A stretch of DNA of 41,340 nt, taken from assembly GCA_002066995.1 (NCBI GenBank), contig MWTC01000034.1:1-41340 (forward strand). Reading direction: 5' to 3'. This document shows, one piece after another, positions 8,219-16,553 of the stretch. Every line of letters starts with the position of its first letter. Position 1 is the stretch's first letter. The position numbers and the translations under genes are program-made. A model generated the notes under the pieces. The model was not told the DNA's origin, ran no database searches, and saw only the letters and a list, made by a program, of their open reading frames with translations. The DNA is from Sphingobacteriales bacterium UTBCD1 (lineage in GTDB: Bacteria; Bacteroidota; Bacteroidia; Chitinophagales; Chitinophagaceae).

Positions 8219-9448
8219 TTATTCACTTATGTGTACAGGCACTGAAGCTCTGAACAATATAGTATCCTGAAGTGCGGTGCCCTGAACTTTTCCGCCTGAA
8301 AAAATTATGGCAGAAGGATGACCTTTCTCCAATAAGACACTCTCCTCCTCTTCTTTTAAAACGGCTTTGCCTTCGGTGAGAAGCAATATTTCAGCAGTTG
8401 AAGACCGTAAAGAAAAAGCTTCGCCTTTTGACAGGTGAACAACACTGAGCTGAAAATCCGGTGCAGGAGTTTCAAATAACCATTCTTTTTCATTTTTCTT
8501 TTTTCCCGACTGAATATGCGCAACTGTCTCTTGAAATTTTACATGCTTCAGCAGTTCTTCCACATCAATATGTTTAGCGGTAAGTCCTCCCCTTAATACA
8601 TTGTCAGAGTTAGCCATGATCTCCACATTATGGCCTTCAAGGTATGCATGTGGCACTCCTGCATCCTGAAAGATTGCTTCCCCTTTTTTTAAATGAAGCA
8701 GGTTGAAAAAATAAATGGAGAATATTCCCCGGTCAATTAACTCTTTTCCTTTCCCGAAAGTTACTGATGCACGGGCCGCCCAAAAATCTTCGCCGGATTT
8801 ATCAAGCCTGCCTGCATGATATAAGGGAACTATCCTGTCCAGCAAAGGCTGAAGAACAATGTTCACTTCCCGCTGAGGCATAGTCATGGCCCGCTTGTAC
8901 AATCCTTCATAACCCGATTGCTCAAACAGGGGGATAAAAAAATTCAACTCAGGCACTGCCTGCAGTGTCCGTATCAGTTTTTCATTTGATTTAAACCCGT
9001 GCAACAGCCAGAAGTCGCCTAATGCCACCATGAGTTCCGGTTTATGATTATCATCTTTATAATTTCTTTGCGGTGCATGAATGGGAATTCCGGCAGCATT
9101 TTCCCTGGCAAATTCATTTTCCGCTTCTTTCTTGGATGGATGCACCTGGATAGACAGCATATCTTTTACATCCAGCAGTTTTAATAAATACGGAAGCCGC
9201 CCGAATTTTTCAGATACCTTTTTGCCTAAAATGTTCTCAGTATCCGCAGCGATTAACTGATCCAGTGGAAATTTCTCATTACCGGCTACAATTGAAGGAG
9301 CCGTTGGATGAGCTCCCAGCCAATATTCAGCAATGGGCTTGTTACCTGATTTTGTTGCGGGAATCAATGAAGGGATCAGTACCTGGCCGCCCCAGGCAAA
9401 ATACTGAGGCTTCCCTTCAAGATAAAACATTCTTTTGTCTTTCTTCAT
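8219..9448 (-). CDS. manA: Mannose-6-phosphate isomerase, class I
   Basis: This zinc enzyme interconverts mannose-6-phosphate and fructose-6-phosphate, linking mannose use and GDP-mannose synthesis to glycolysis. The 409-residue protein shows the type I zinc ligands: Gln101 and His103 in IQVHPS, Glu138 in the signature YKDDNHKPE, and His267 in VPHAYLEG. An RGGLT segment follows in the cupin domain. Upstream in-frame starts as far as 9502 would run into the divergent yraN-like gene; ATG at 9448 (MKKDKRMFYLEG) is preferred, and ATG at 9430 is also possible. A TATCTTTA box on the minus strand near 9472-9479 could be its promoter. The DUF6580 gene follows after 55 bases. Confidence 0.93.
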   Translation of the reverse strand: MKKDKRMFYLEGKPQYFAWGGQVLIPSLIPATKSGNKPIAEYWLGAHPTAPSIVAGNEKFPLDQLIAADTENILGKKVSEKFGRLPYLLKLLDVKDMLSIQVHPSKKEAENEFARENAAGIPIHAPQRNYKDDNHKPELMVALGDFWLLHGFKSNEKLIRTLQAVPELNFFIPLFEQSGYEGLYKRAMTMPQREVNIVLQPLLDRIVPLYHAGRLDKSGEDFWAARASVTFGKGKELIDRGIFSIYFFNLLHLKKGEAIFQDAGVPHAYLEGHNVEIMANSDNVLRGGLTAKHIDVEELLKHVKFQETVAHIQSGKKKNEKEWLFETPAPDFQLSVVHLSKGEAFSLRSSTAEILLLTEGKAVLKEEEESVLLEKGHPSAIIFSGGKVQGTALQDTILFRASVPVHISE

Positions 9449-9483
9449 CCGGAAATTGTTGTAACTTGAAGTAAAGATAATAC

Positions 9484-9840
9484 ATGGCCGCCCATAATAC
9501 ATTTGGAAAAGAAGCCGAATTAATGGCGGAAAGCTGGCTGAAAGGGAAAGGTCATGATGTACTCTATCGCAACTGGCGGCATTCCCATTATGAAATTGAC
9601 ATCATCTCACTAAAAAATAATGTACTGCATATTGTAGAAGTGAAAGCCAGGAAATCAGACGCCTTCGGCAACCCCGAAGACAGTGTAACCAGGAAAAAAT
9701 TTAAATACCTGCAAAAAGCTACAGATGAATTCCTTTTTCTTCACCCTGAATTCAGGTTTCTCCAATTTGATATTCTCTCCATAACACGACTGAATGATAA
9801 AGAACCCGAATTTTTTCTGATAGAGGATTTTTATTACTAA
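9484..9840 (+). CDS. YraN/UPF0102-family nuclease-fold protein
   Basis: This 118-residue protein belongs to the YraN (UPF0102) family. It has the N-terminal GKEAELMAESWLKGKGHDVL helix and strand, then the restriction-endonuclease-like core EIDII followed by IVEVKAR (Asp, then Glu-x-Lys), the usual metal-site layout of that fold. YraN proteins are found in most bacteria and their role is not settled; a link to Holliday-junction or DNA processing has been suggested. It is transcribed divergently from manA, with 35 bases between the two start codons. ATG at 9484 fits the family N-terminus. Confidence 0.88.
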   Translation: MAAHNTFGKEAELMAESWLKGKGHDVLYRNWRHSHYEIDIISLKNNVLHIVEVKARKSDAFGNPEDSVTRKKFKYLQKATDEFLFLHPEFRFLQFDILSITRLNDKEPEFFLIEDFYY

Positions 9841-9847
9841 GAAAAAT

Positions 9848-9880
9848 TTTGCCCGCTCATCCCTGTAATAAGTATTTTTG
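9848..9880 (+). promoter_or_regulatory. Bacteroidetes-type promoter (TTTG-N21-TATTTTTG)
   Basis: A -33 element TTTG at 9848-9851 and a -7 element TATTTTTG at 9873-9880 are separated by 21 bases, close to the known Bacteroidetes arrangement. It lies 22 bases before the ATG at 9903 and supports that start over the earlier in-frame codon at 9849, which falls inside the promoter. Confidence 0.7.
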
Positions 9881-9902
9881 CCGGAACACAATACCGATTA
9901 AT

Positions 9903-10559
9903 ATGAGAATGATCCTGGCTATAATCATTACAGGCTTTATCGCATTCGCATCCGGCGGATGTAAATCCTCTTCCGGTTCTGCAACTTTCTGCGACACCGC
10001 CTGCCTGAAAGACACTTTGAAATTTATCAACGAAAAGAATCCTTTAAGGCCCTACGTTTATATAAGCCCGAAAGACTGCATTGCGGACACAGTGACCTGG
10101 AGTTATGATGGGATGGGAATCAACCGCAAAATGAGCCTGCCTGACCTTATCGGCGACGTAGTGAGATTGAATCCGCATTATGTACGGGGAATGGTCACTG
10201 ACACCAGTTATGCATGGCTGCTGTTCAATGACTGCAAAAACGGGCGAGGTTACTATCTGAAAATACCGTTTAATAAATCAAAGAATATTTCAAGGTCAGC
10301 CCGTGCCATCAATAACCTCGATCCTAAATTCTCTGTGGCAGAAGGCCTGGTGGTCTCTACCGACCAGGGAAATATTTTTGTAGAAGAAATGGCCACCGGC
10401 AAAAAGGCAATGATGACCCTGGGCGAGCAACTCCAGTTTGATTTTGATGCAATACATCAAACGCTGGATTCGGTAAACATCTCTCCATCCCGTATCTGGG
10501 TAAAAGTGAAACTGAATGAAGGATGGAAAGAACTCGAGAAAGATATTACGCTGCAATAG
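9903..10559 (+). CDS. Hypothetical lipoprotein
   Basis: This is a 218-residue protein that I cannot assign to a known family. It begins MRMILAIIITGFIAFASGGC: a charged start, a hydrophobic segment and a cysteine at position 20 that could be lipidated, although the lipobox (SGGC) is weak. The mature part has several cysteines (for example TFCDTACLKD and SPKDC) and aromatic and charged beta-rich stretches, and it ends at LEKDITLQ. Export to the periplasm or membrane is likely; function unknown. It has its own promoter and stands between a yraN-like gene and xerD. Confidence 0.7.
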   Translation: MRMILAIIITGFIAFASGGCKSSSGSATFCDTACLKDTLKFINEKNPLRPYVYISPKDCIADTVTWSYDGMGINRKMSLPDLIGDVVRLNPHYVRGMVTDTSYAWLLFNDCKNGRGYYLKIPFNKSKNISRSARAINNLDPKFSVAEGLVVSTDQGNIFVEEMATGKKAMMTLGEQLQFDFDAIHQTLDSVNISPSRIWVKVKLNEGWKELEKDITLQ

Positions 10560-10628
10560 TTTTATAAATAACAAGAATAAGATTTTAAATAAATAAAAAA
10601 CAGGATATCATATTCACTGCCGGATTTT

Positions 10629-10649
10629 ACCCGGGATTTGATTCCGGGT
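10629..10649. repeat. GC-rich hairpin before xerD
   Basis: ACCCGG (10629-10634) pairs with CCGGGT (10644-10649) around a 9-base loop. The core CGGGATTTGATTCC and the following TATTTGA resemble the hairpin at 29562-29577 (CGGGATTGCATTCC followed by TATTGA). It may end the lipoprotein transcript, affect xerD expression (16 bases to the ATG), or be a copy of a dispersed REP-like repeat. Confidence 0.5.
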
Positions 10650-10665
10650 ATTTGAACTTTAAAAA

Positions 10666-11568
10666 ATGTGGGAATCTTATAAAAAAGGATTCAAAGCCTA
10701 CCTGCAACTGGAAAAATCACTTTCAGAAAATTCTGTCGGAGCCTACCTGAGGGATATTGATAAACTCACTTCGTTTTTACAGGAAACAGGATCTTTGAAA
10801 AAGCCTGATGAAATTGCATTGAAAGATCTGCAGCAATTTGTAAAATGGGCCGCCCGTCTTGGAATGACTCCCTCATCACAGGCAAGGATGATCTCCGGCA
10901 TAAGAGCCTTTTATAAATATTGCCTGATGGAAAATATTTCTCAAAAGGACCCTACTGTATTGCTGGAAGCACCTAAATTAAAAAGGATATTGCCGGATGT
11001 TCTGAGTTTTGATGAGATCGAAAACATTATTGCTCAAATTAACCTGAGCAAGCCGGAAGGCGGCAGAAACAAAGCCATACTGGAAACTATGTACAGTTGC
11101 GGATTAAGGGTAAGTGAAGTGGTAAACCTGAAAATCTCACAACTTTATCTTGATGTCGGTTTTATCCGGGTCATCGGTAAGGGTGACAAAGAACGATTGG
11201 TGCCGGTCGGGAGCAGCGCCGTCAAATACATCAATATTTATAAAAATGATATCAGGGTTCATATCAACGTAAAGGCGGGAAATGAAGATATTTTGTTTTT
11301 AAATAACCGTGGCACAAAAATGTCGAGAGTCATGATTTTTTTAATCATAAAAGACCTGGCAAGAAAAGCAGGTATAAAAAAAATAATTTCACCGCATACC
11401 TTCCGCCACTCATTTGCTACTCATCTTATAGAAGGAGGTGCAGATCTCAGGGCCGTTCAGGAAATGCTGGGACATGAAAGCATCACCACCACCGAGATCT
11501 ACACACACCTCAACCGGGATTTTTTAAGAAAAACACTGGAACAATTCCACCCCGCTTTTAAAGGATAA
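10666..11568 (+). CDS. xerD: Tyrosine recombinase XerD-type
   Basis: This is a site-specific tyrosine recombinase of 300 residues. XerC/XerD proteins resolve chromosome dimers at dif. The N-terminal SAM-like DNA-binding domain covers about residues 1-110 and the catalytic domain 115-300. The full catalytic set is present: Arg148 (SCGLRVSEV), Lys172 (GKGDKE), His244 and Arg247 ([11 protein letters not shown]), His270 (LGHESI) and the nucleophile Tyr279 (EIYTHL). Length and motifs fit the housekeeping XerC/D type better than an integrase of a mobile element, and no attachment sites or cargo are seen. The choice between XerC and XerD is made from overall resemblance and is less certain. Confidence 0.88.
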   Translation: MWESYKKGFKAYLQLEKSLSENSVGAYLRDIDKLTSFLQETGSLKKPDEIALKDLQQFVKWAARLGMTPSSQARMISGIRAFYKYCLMENISQKDPTVLLEAPKLKRILPDVLSFDEIENIIAQINLSKPEGGRNKAILETMYSCGLRVSEVVNLKISQLYLDVGFIRVIGKGDKERLVPVGSSAVKYINIYKNDIRVHINVKAGNEDILFLNNRGTKMSRVMIFLIIKDLARKAGIKKIISPHTFRHSFATHLIEGGADLRAVQEMLGHESITTTEIYTHLNRDFLRKTLEQFHPAFKG

Positions 11569-11588
11569 GATTCAACGGTTATCATCAT

Positions 11589-13580
11589 TTAATTCCCACT
11601 TACCACTTTATCATCCCTTCCTTTGTCTTTTTCCTTAAATAAAGACTGCGCATTTTGAACCAATTTTATAAATTCCGAACGATAGCCCTCTTCATCGTTT
11701 CCTTTTGCATTTTTGGCAAGCTCTAGTACATTGATAAAAGATGCATTGGATTTAAATTCAGAATTGCGCAGCATCATTCCGAATTCGGCAACAGATGCAG
11801 CAAACCGGAAATTGTCTGAAGTTCTTGCAATGCCGGTATGTTCGTCCATAACGGGATGCTCTATCAGTCTGCTCACTTCACCATCCGGGGCCTTATAACG
11901 GAATTTCACTGTCATGATCTCATCGCTATGTGAAGACCTGCTCAGCGGTACTTCATTATTCTGATACTTCAACGGGTCCACTTTTTCTAAAAAATCACTC
12001 TTCACTCCTGCCGGAATAATCTCGTACAATGCTGTGACCGTATGGCCGCTTCCCAGTTCACCGGCATCTTTTTTATCATTATTAAAATCTTCTTTGTTCA
12101 GCAAACGATTCTCGTAACCGATCAAACGATAACCCTGCACTTTTGCAGGATTGAATTCGACCTGAAGTTTTACATCTTTGGCAATAGTGAAAAGAGTTCC
12201 TCCGAATTCGCTTACCAGCACTTTCTTTGCTTCGCTCAGCTGATCAATGTAGGCATGATTGCCATTCCCTTTGTCAGCCAGCTTTTCCATTTTACTGTCT
12301 TTGTAATTTCCCATACCGAAACCCAGAACAGTCAGGAATACCCCGCTCTTTTTTTCTTCATCAACCAGACGTATCATTTCATCATCGCTGCTGGCGCCGA
12401 TATTGAAATCGCCATCGGTGCAAAGGATCACACGATTATTACCCTCTTTTGAAAAATTCTGTTTTGCAATCTTATAAGCTAACCTGATTCCGGCGCCGCC
12501 TGCGGTAGATCCGCCGGCTTCCAGGTTATCAATTGCATCTTTGATCTTTGTCTTATCTGCACCGCTGGTGGAAGGAAGCACCAGCCCGGTATTGCCCGCA
12601 TACACCACTATTGCTACTCTGTCCTGCTTCCTGAGCTGGTCCACCAGCATTTTCATTGAAGCCTTTACCAGGGGCAGTTTATTCGGTTCATCCATAGAAC
12701 CGGAAACATCAATCAGGAAAACAAGATTGGATGCTGGAAGATTTTCTGTTGCTATTTTTTTCCCCTGGAGCCCAATCAGTACCAGCCTGCTGTCTTTATT
12801 CCAGGGACAATCAGAAATTCCCGTGCTTATGAAAAAAGGATCTTCTCCTGTTGGCTGCGGATATTCATAATGGAAATAATTGACCAGTTCCTCAATTCTC
12901 ACTGCTCCTGCAGGTGGCAACTGACCTAAATTCAGAAACCTGCGTACATTGGCATACGATGCAGCATCCACATCAATGGAGAAAGTGGAAAGAGGGTTAT
13001 CTTTCACTTTCAGGAAACGGTTTTCAATTATCTGATCATAAGATTCAGTGTTGAAATTTCCGGGTTCATTGTCCCCGTAATTTTTTTCTTCATCTCTTAC
13101 GGTACCGGGAGGAGTAAACTGACTTCCTGCCGATTTACCGGAATACACCCTGCCGTAACCATTGTAAAGACGGCCCTTATAAACCGGAGAATAGCTTGTT
13201 GCATTTTCCATTTGTACATAATCCTTCATATTTTTTTTCAACTCATATCCAACTACTCTGTCCTCCTGCATGGCAGAGTCAGCAGTAACTGCCGATAACT
13301 TAATATTGATCATTGATCTGCTTTTTATCTTTACTTCTTTCTGAATATATCCCATGGAAGTAATTACTAAAGTGCCCCGGTCATTGCCGACTACAAGCCT
13401 GTAGCTGCCGTCTGCTGCCGAAGAGGTGCCTTGCGTTGTACCTTTTTCACTAACTGTCGCAGCAGCTACGGGATTTCCGTTGTCATCGGTGATCTTTCCG
13501 GTCACGGTCAAGGTACGAACCGGCCGTAATGCAAGAAATAAAATCAGGAGTGGCGTTAAAGCAAAAAGTATTTGTTTCAT
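11589..13580 (-). CDS. Secreted von Willebrand factor A domain protein
   Basis: This 663-residue protein starts with a signal peptide (about 1-23), followed by a carboxypeptidase-regulatory-like beta domain (about 24-95, GKITDDNGNPVAAATV). A linker leads to the domain that precedes VWA in YfbK-like proteins (FSIDVDAASYANVRRFL), then a VWA domain with an intact metal-dependent adhesion site DVSGS (Asp291, Ser293, Ser295). The C-terminal region (VKLQVEFNPAKVQGYRLIGYENR onward) fits DUF3520. It probably mediates protein-protein contacts in the periplasm or at the outer membrane; partner unknown. It is divergent to the sigma-factor gene 116 bases away and converges with xerD, 20 bases separating the stops. 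Confidence 0.87.
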   Translation of the reverse strand: MKQILFALTPLLILFLALRPVRTLTVTGKITDDNGNPVAAATVSEKGTTQGTSSAADGSYRLVVGNDRGTLVITSMGYIQKEVKIKSRSMINIKLSAVTADSAMQEDRVVGYELKKNMKDYVQMENATSYSPVYKGRLYNGYGRVYSGKSAGSQFTPPGTVRDEEKNYGDNEPGNFNTESYDQIIENRFLKVKDNPLSTFSIDVDAASYANVRRFLNLGQLPPAGAVRIEELVNYFHYEYPQPTGEDPFFISTGISDCPWNKDSRLVLIGLQGKKIATENLPASNLVFLIDVSGSMDEPNKLPLVKASMKMLVDQLRKQDRVAIVVYAGNTGLVLPSTSGADKTKIKDAIDNLEAGGSTAGGAGIRLAYKIAKQNFSKEGNNRVILCTDGDFNIGASSDDEMIRLVDEEKKSGVFLTVLGFGMGNYKDSKMEKLADKGNGNHAYIDQLSEAKKVLVSEFGGTLFTIAKDVKLQVEFNPAKVQGYRLIGYENRLLNKEDFNNDKKDAGELGSGHTVTALYEIIPAGVKSDFLEKVDPLKYQNNEVPLSRSSHSDEIMTVKFRYKAPDGEVSRLIEHPVMDEHTGIARTSDNFRFAASVAEFGMMLRNSEFKSNASFINVLELAKNAKGNDEEGYRSEFIKLVQNAQSLFKEKDKGRDDKVVSGN

Positions 13581-13696
13581 AAAAAGTATTTACTACCTGG
13601 GATGCCGGCGCTAAAATTTTTACATAAAATCCTTTTAAAAAAAATTTGCCCCTTCTGAATAAGCCGTATGTGTAGTACTTTAGTATTGTGAGTTTC

Positions 13697-14269
13697 ATGA
13701 GGAACATAAAAGATGATAGCCGAACCGATAAGGACCTGATTCTCCTTTACAGGCAAAAAGGCGAACTTTCTGTATTGGGAGAACTGTATCAGCGTTATAT
13801 GGAACTGGTCTATGGAGTTTGCCTGAAATATTTTAAGGAACCGGAAAGAGCCAAAGACAGCGTGATGATGATATTTGAAGAATTAGTGACCAAGCTGAAA
13901 AAACATGAAGTGGAGAATTTTAAAAGCTGGCTATATCAATTAGCAAAAAATCATTGCCTGATGCAGTTGCGGACACCAAAGAATTTAAAAACTGTAGAAA
14001 TTAACGCCTCCTTTATGCAAAGCGAAGAAAACGTGCATCTGAATGGAGTACTCGAAAAAGAAGATAACCTGGTAAAACTGGAATATTGCCTTGGCAAACT
14101 TGAAGAGGAACAGCGCAAAACCATTCAGTTGTTTTACCTGGAAGGAAAATGCTATAATGAGATCGCTGATATTACAGGTTTGGATTGGAATAAAGTTCGC
14201 AGTTTCATTCAGAATGGAAGAAGGAATTTGAAGATTTGCATGGAAAAGGAAAAGGCCGGAGATCAATAG
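13697..14269 (+). CDS. ECF-type RNA polymerase sigma factor
   Basis: This is a 190-residue sigma-70 family protein of the extracytoplasmic-function type. Region 2 spans about 12-75 (LGELYQRYMELVYGVCLKYF, then AKDSVMMIFEEL) and region 4 about 125-180 (LEEEQRKTIQLFYLEGKCYNEIADITG with a helix-turn-helix). There is no sign of regions 1.1 or 3. GTG at 13688 is possible; ATG at 13697 is preferred. The next gene encodes a membrane protein with an anti-sigma-like N-terminus, so the pair probably forms a regulatory unit responding to an envelope signal (inference). Its targets are unknown; the neighbouring VWA gene is a candidate. Confidence 0.88.
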   Translation: MRNIKDDSRTDKDLILLYRQKGELSVLGELYQRYMELVYGVCLKYFKEPERAKDSVMMIFEELVTKLKKHEVENFKSWLYQLAKNHCLMQLRTPKNLKTVEINASFMQSEENVHLNGVLEKEDNLVKLEYCLGKLEEEQRKTIQLFYLEGKCYNEIADITGLDWNKVRSFIQNGRRNLKICMEKEKAGDQ

Positions 14270-14358
14270 ACCGGAATAAGGTAACAAAGAAACCGGATAG
14301 GGTGCTGAAGAAATACCTGAGTTCCGAAACAGTGAAACGGGAATGTTTACTTTTGACA

Positions 14359-14377
14359 CTGCCTGACGGCAGACAGG
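14359..14377. repeat. Imperfect palindrome with TTTTGACTTTTGAATT flank
   Basis: CTGCCTGACGGCAGACAGG is a near-palindrome of the CCTGCCTGCCGGCAGG type, followed by TTTTGACTTTTGAATT. A related perfect palindrome with similar (complementary) flanks occurs at 31417-31440. It lies between the sigma factor and the membrane regulator, ending 21 bases before the ATG at 14399, and might attenuate or modulate expression of the second gene. Confidence 0.45.
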
Positions 14378-14398
14378 TTTTGACTTTTGAATTCATTT

Positions 14399-15454
14399 AT
14401 GCCTGAAGAAAATAAAATAAAACGATTCACTGCAGCGGATATTGAAAAATATCACAAAGGGTTGCTGCCTGCTGAAGAAAGGCACGAACTGGAAAAAGCA
14501 GCTCTGGATGATCCTTTCCTGGCAGATGCACTGGAAGGTTATGCAACACAAAGTGTGAATATTTCAAATGATATTGATGAATTACGAAAAAGATTATCGG
14601 AAAGAATTGCTGATAAAAAAGTAATCCCGATCTCATCAAAGCAACACTCACCTTTTACCTTATGGCGTGTGGCGGCCATTTTGTTGCTGATTGCAGGCGC
14701 AGGATACCTCACGTATCAGTTTTCTTCACATAAGCCGTCAAAAATTGCAGAGAACAATGCTTTGAAACAACAAGAGAATAAACGTGCAGATTCGGCAACA
14801 CAGAGCCCCGCGAAAATAAATGATACAGGGCCGGAGAAGAAAGAAATCATCAGTGCGGAAATAAAAAACAATAAGCCTGCTGTAAATACTGAGGTCGCAC
14901 AATCGGGCAGGAGCAGTTCGGGGACACCAACTGTCACCATGGAATACCATAATGAACAACAAACAACTGCTCCTGCAAAAGCACTTTCCGGCAATAAAGA
15001 TCTCCTATCAGAAAGCGCCGGTGCAGGAAATGAAAAAACTACAAAACCAGTAAACGATAGCACAATTGCAAAAGATAATGAACAGGAAACAGCAACTGGG
15101 ATTTCTGAAAACCGGAAACAACCGGCGCAGGAATTCAGATTTAAAAAAGCCACACCGGACCGGGCAGGGCTCTTTAAAATAGATGGGCAAGCTGAGCCTT
15201 TATCCGGCTGGAATAACTATAAGACCTATTTGGCCAATAATCTCAGGATACCGGGAAGTGTAATAGGTAAGAATTCACATAAAGAAGTGGTTGTATCTTT
15301 TAAAATTGATGACAACGGGAATCCGGCAGACCTGAAAATTGAAAGATCTTCGTGCAGCGAATGTGAGCCTGAAGTGATACGGGTAATCAAAGAAGGGGCT
15401 AAATGGAAAAGCAGCAATAAAAATGATCGCACTTCCATAATTTTTTCTTTTTAA
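14399..15454 (+). CDS. Membrane protein with anti-sigma-like N-terminus and TonB-like C-terminus
   Basis: The 351-residue protein has a cytoplasmic N-terminal segment (FTAADIEKYHKGLLPAEERH, then DDPFLADALEGY) of a kind found in Bacteroidetes regulators next to sigma factors. One membrane segment lies at about 90-108 (LWRVAAILLLIAGAGYLTY). A long, low-complexity periplasmic linker rich in Lys, Glu, Thr and Ala (about 115-265) follows, and then a C-terminal domain (about 270-351) similar to the TonB C-terminal fold, with VVVSFKIDDNGNPADLKI and a CSEC cysteine pair. It could be an anti-sigma factor that senses an envelope signal through the TonB-like domain, or an energy transducer. The TTG at 14387 is an alternative start. 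Confidence 0.72.
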   Translation: MPEENKIKRFTAADIEKYHKGLLPAEERHELEKAALDDPFLADALEGYATQSVNISNDIDELRKRLSERIADKKVIPISSKQHSPFTLWRVAAILLLIAGAGYLTYQFSSHKPSKIAENNALKQQENKRADSATQSPAKINDTGPEKKEIISAEIKNNKPAVNTEVAQSGRSSSGTPTVTMEYHNEQQTTAPAKALSGNKDLLSESAGAGNEKTTKPVNDSTIAKDNEQETATGISENRKQPAQEFRFKKATPDRAGLFKIDGQAEPLSGWNNYKTYLANNLRIPGSVIGKNSHKEVVVSFKIDDNGNPADLKIERSSCSECEPEVIRVIKEGAKWKSSNKNDRTSIIFSF

Positions 15455-15554
15455 ACATTTCCCTTGAAATATCAGAACATAGAGACTTTATCCACAGTGT
15501 TTCCTCAATAAGTGACATATTGCCGGCAACCGGAATCCCATACACATCTTTCGT

Positions 15555-15562
15555 TATCTTTG
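15555..15562 (+). promoter_or_regulatory. Putative -7 promoter box (TATCTTTG)
   Basis: TATCTTTG is a perfect TAnnTTTG match 20 bases before the ATG at 15583. It supports that start and excludes the longer in-frame reading from 15520. A clear -33 TTTG at the usual distance is not seen. Confidence 0.55.
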
Positions 15563-15582
15563 CGCTCTTAAAACCATTTATC

Positions 15583-16416
15583 ATGCGAAGACTCTTAATT
15601 ATTGCAGTAGCTGCATTTACTTTCAATTTTTCCGGCGCTCAATCATTGAAAACTCCTGCTCCCAGTCCGACACAAACTGTTAAACAGGATTTCGGTTTAT
15701 CTTCAATTGAATTATCCTATTCTAGGCCCGGAGTAAAAGGAAGGAAAATCTTCGGTGATCTTGTTCCTTACGGTGAAGTATGGCGCACCGGTGCAAATGC
15801 TGCAACCACGCTGACCTTTGGAAGCGATGTGACCATTGGAGGCAAAAAGATACCTGCGGGTAAATATGGCCTGCTTACCATTCCGGGTCAGAACGAATGG
15901 ACCGTGATCATCACTAAGCAAACCGATGTGACCAGCCCGGCTGCATACAAACAGGATCAGGATGTAGTGAGGGTGACCGCAAAGCCCGTAAACCTTAATA
16001 ACAAAGTAGAAAGTTTTACTATTCAGTTCAGCAATGTACGTCCATCTGTCTGCGACCTGAAACTCATGTGGGATAATACCGGAGTTTCCTTCCCCATCAG
16101 TACCGATGTGGACGCTGCAGTGATGAAACAAATTGACGACCTGCTGATCAAAGACAACCGCCCTTATTACAACGCTGCCATGTACTACATGGACAATGGC
16201 AAAGACCTGAACCAGGCTCTTGTTTGGTTCAATAAAGCAGTGGAGCAACAACCCAAATCATTTTTTGTTGTTTACCAGCAGGCAAACTGCCTTGCAAAAC
16301 TGGGAAAGAAAGCTGAAGCAAAAGCGGCAGCAGAAAAATCACTGGCACTTTCCAAAGAAGCAAAGAATGATGACTATGTAAGATTAAATGAGAAGCTGCT
16401 GGCAGAACTGAAATAG
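15583..16416 (+). CDS. Exported DUF2911 protein with C-terminal TPR
   Basis: The 277-residue protein begins with a signal peptide (MRRLLIIAVAAFTFNFSGAQ). Residues about 25-165 form a DUF2911 domain, recognisable by SYSRPGVKGRKIFGDLVPYG, EVWRTGANAATT, FGSDVTIGGKKIPAGKYGL and the ending SVCDLKLMWDNT. The C-terminal part (about 195-277) looks like tetratricopeptide repeats (AAMYYMDNGKDLNQALVWFNKAV, then ANCLAKLGKKAEAKAAAEKS). DUF2911 proteins are common in Bacteroidetes and have no established function. It is followed by a strong terminator, so it is probably a single-gene unit. Confidence 0.85.
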   Translation: MRRLLIIAVAAFTFNFSGAQSLKTPAPSPTQTVKQDFGLSSIELSYSRPGVKGRKIFGDLVPYGEVWRTGANAATTLTFGSDVTIGGKKIPAGKYGLLTIPGQNEWTVIITKQTDVTSPAAYKQDQDVVRVTAKPVNLNNKVESFTIQFSNVRPSVCDLKLMWDNTGVSFPISTDVDAAVMKQIDDLLIKDNRPYYNAAMYYMDNGKDLNQALVWFNKAVEQQPKSFFVVYQQANCLAKLGKKAEAKAAAEKSLALSKEAKNDDYVRLNEKLLAELK

Positions 16417-16436
16417 GATTCTCTCAAATTTTTAAG

Positions 16437-16472
16437 ACTGATACCGGTGTAAATGCCGGTATCAGTTGTTTT
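16437..16472 (+). terminator. Strong rho-independent terminator
   Basis: ACTGATACCGG (16437-16447) and CCGGTATCAGT (16456-16466) form a perfect 11-bp stem with an 8-base loop, followed by TGTTTT. It lies 20 bases after the stop of the DUF2911 gene and closes that unit. Confidence 0.85.
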
Positions 16473-16553
16473 AAAAGACTCCAGCCCCGGATAAGCAACT
16501 AAAATTTAACAGGAAACCTTATTATTCCTCTTCATTACACCAAACTATAAATT

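Noticed and set aside
10629-10649. dif site or attachment site next to xerD
   Set aside because: The hairpin lacks the two 11-base half-sites with a 6-base centre expected for dif and resembles another intergenic hairpin at 29562.
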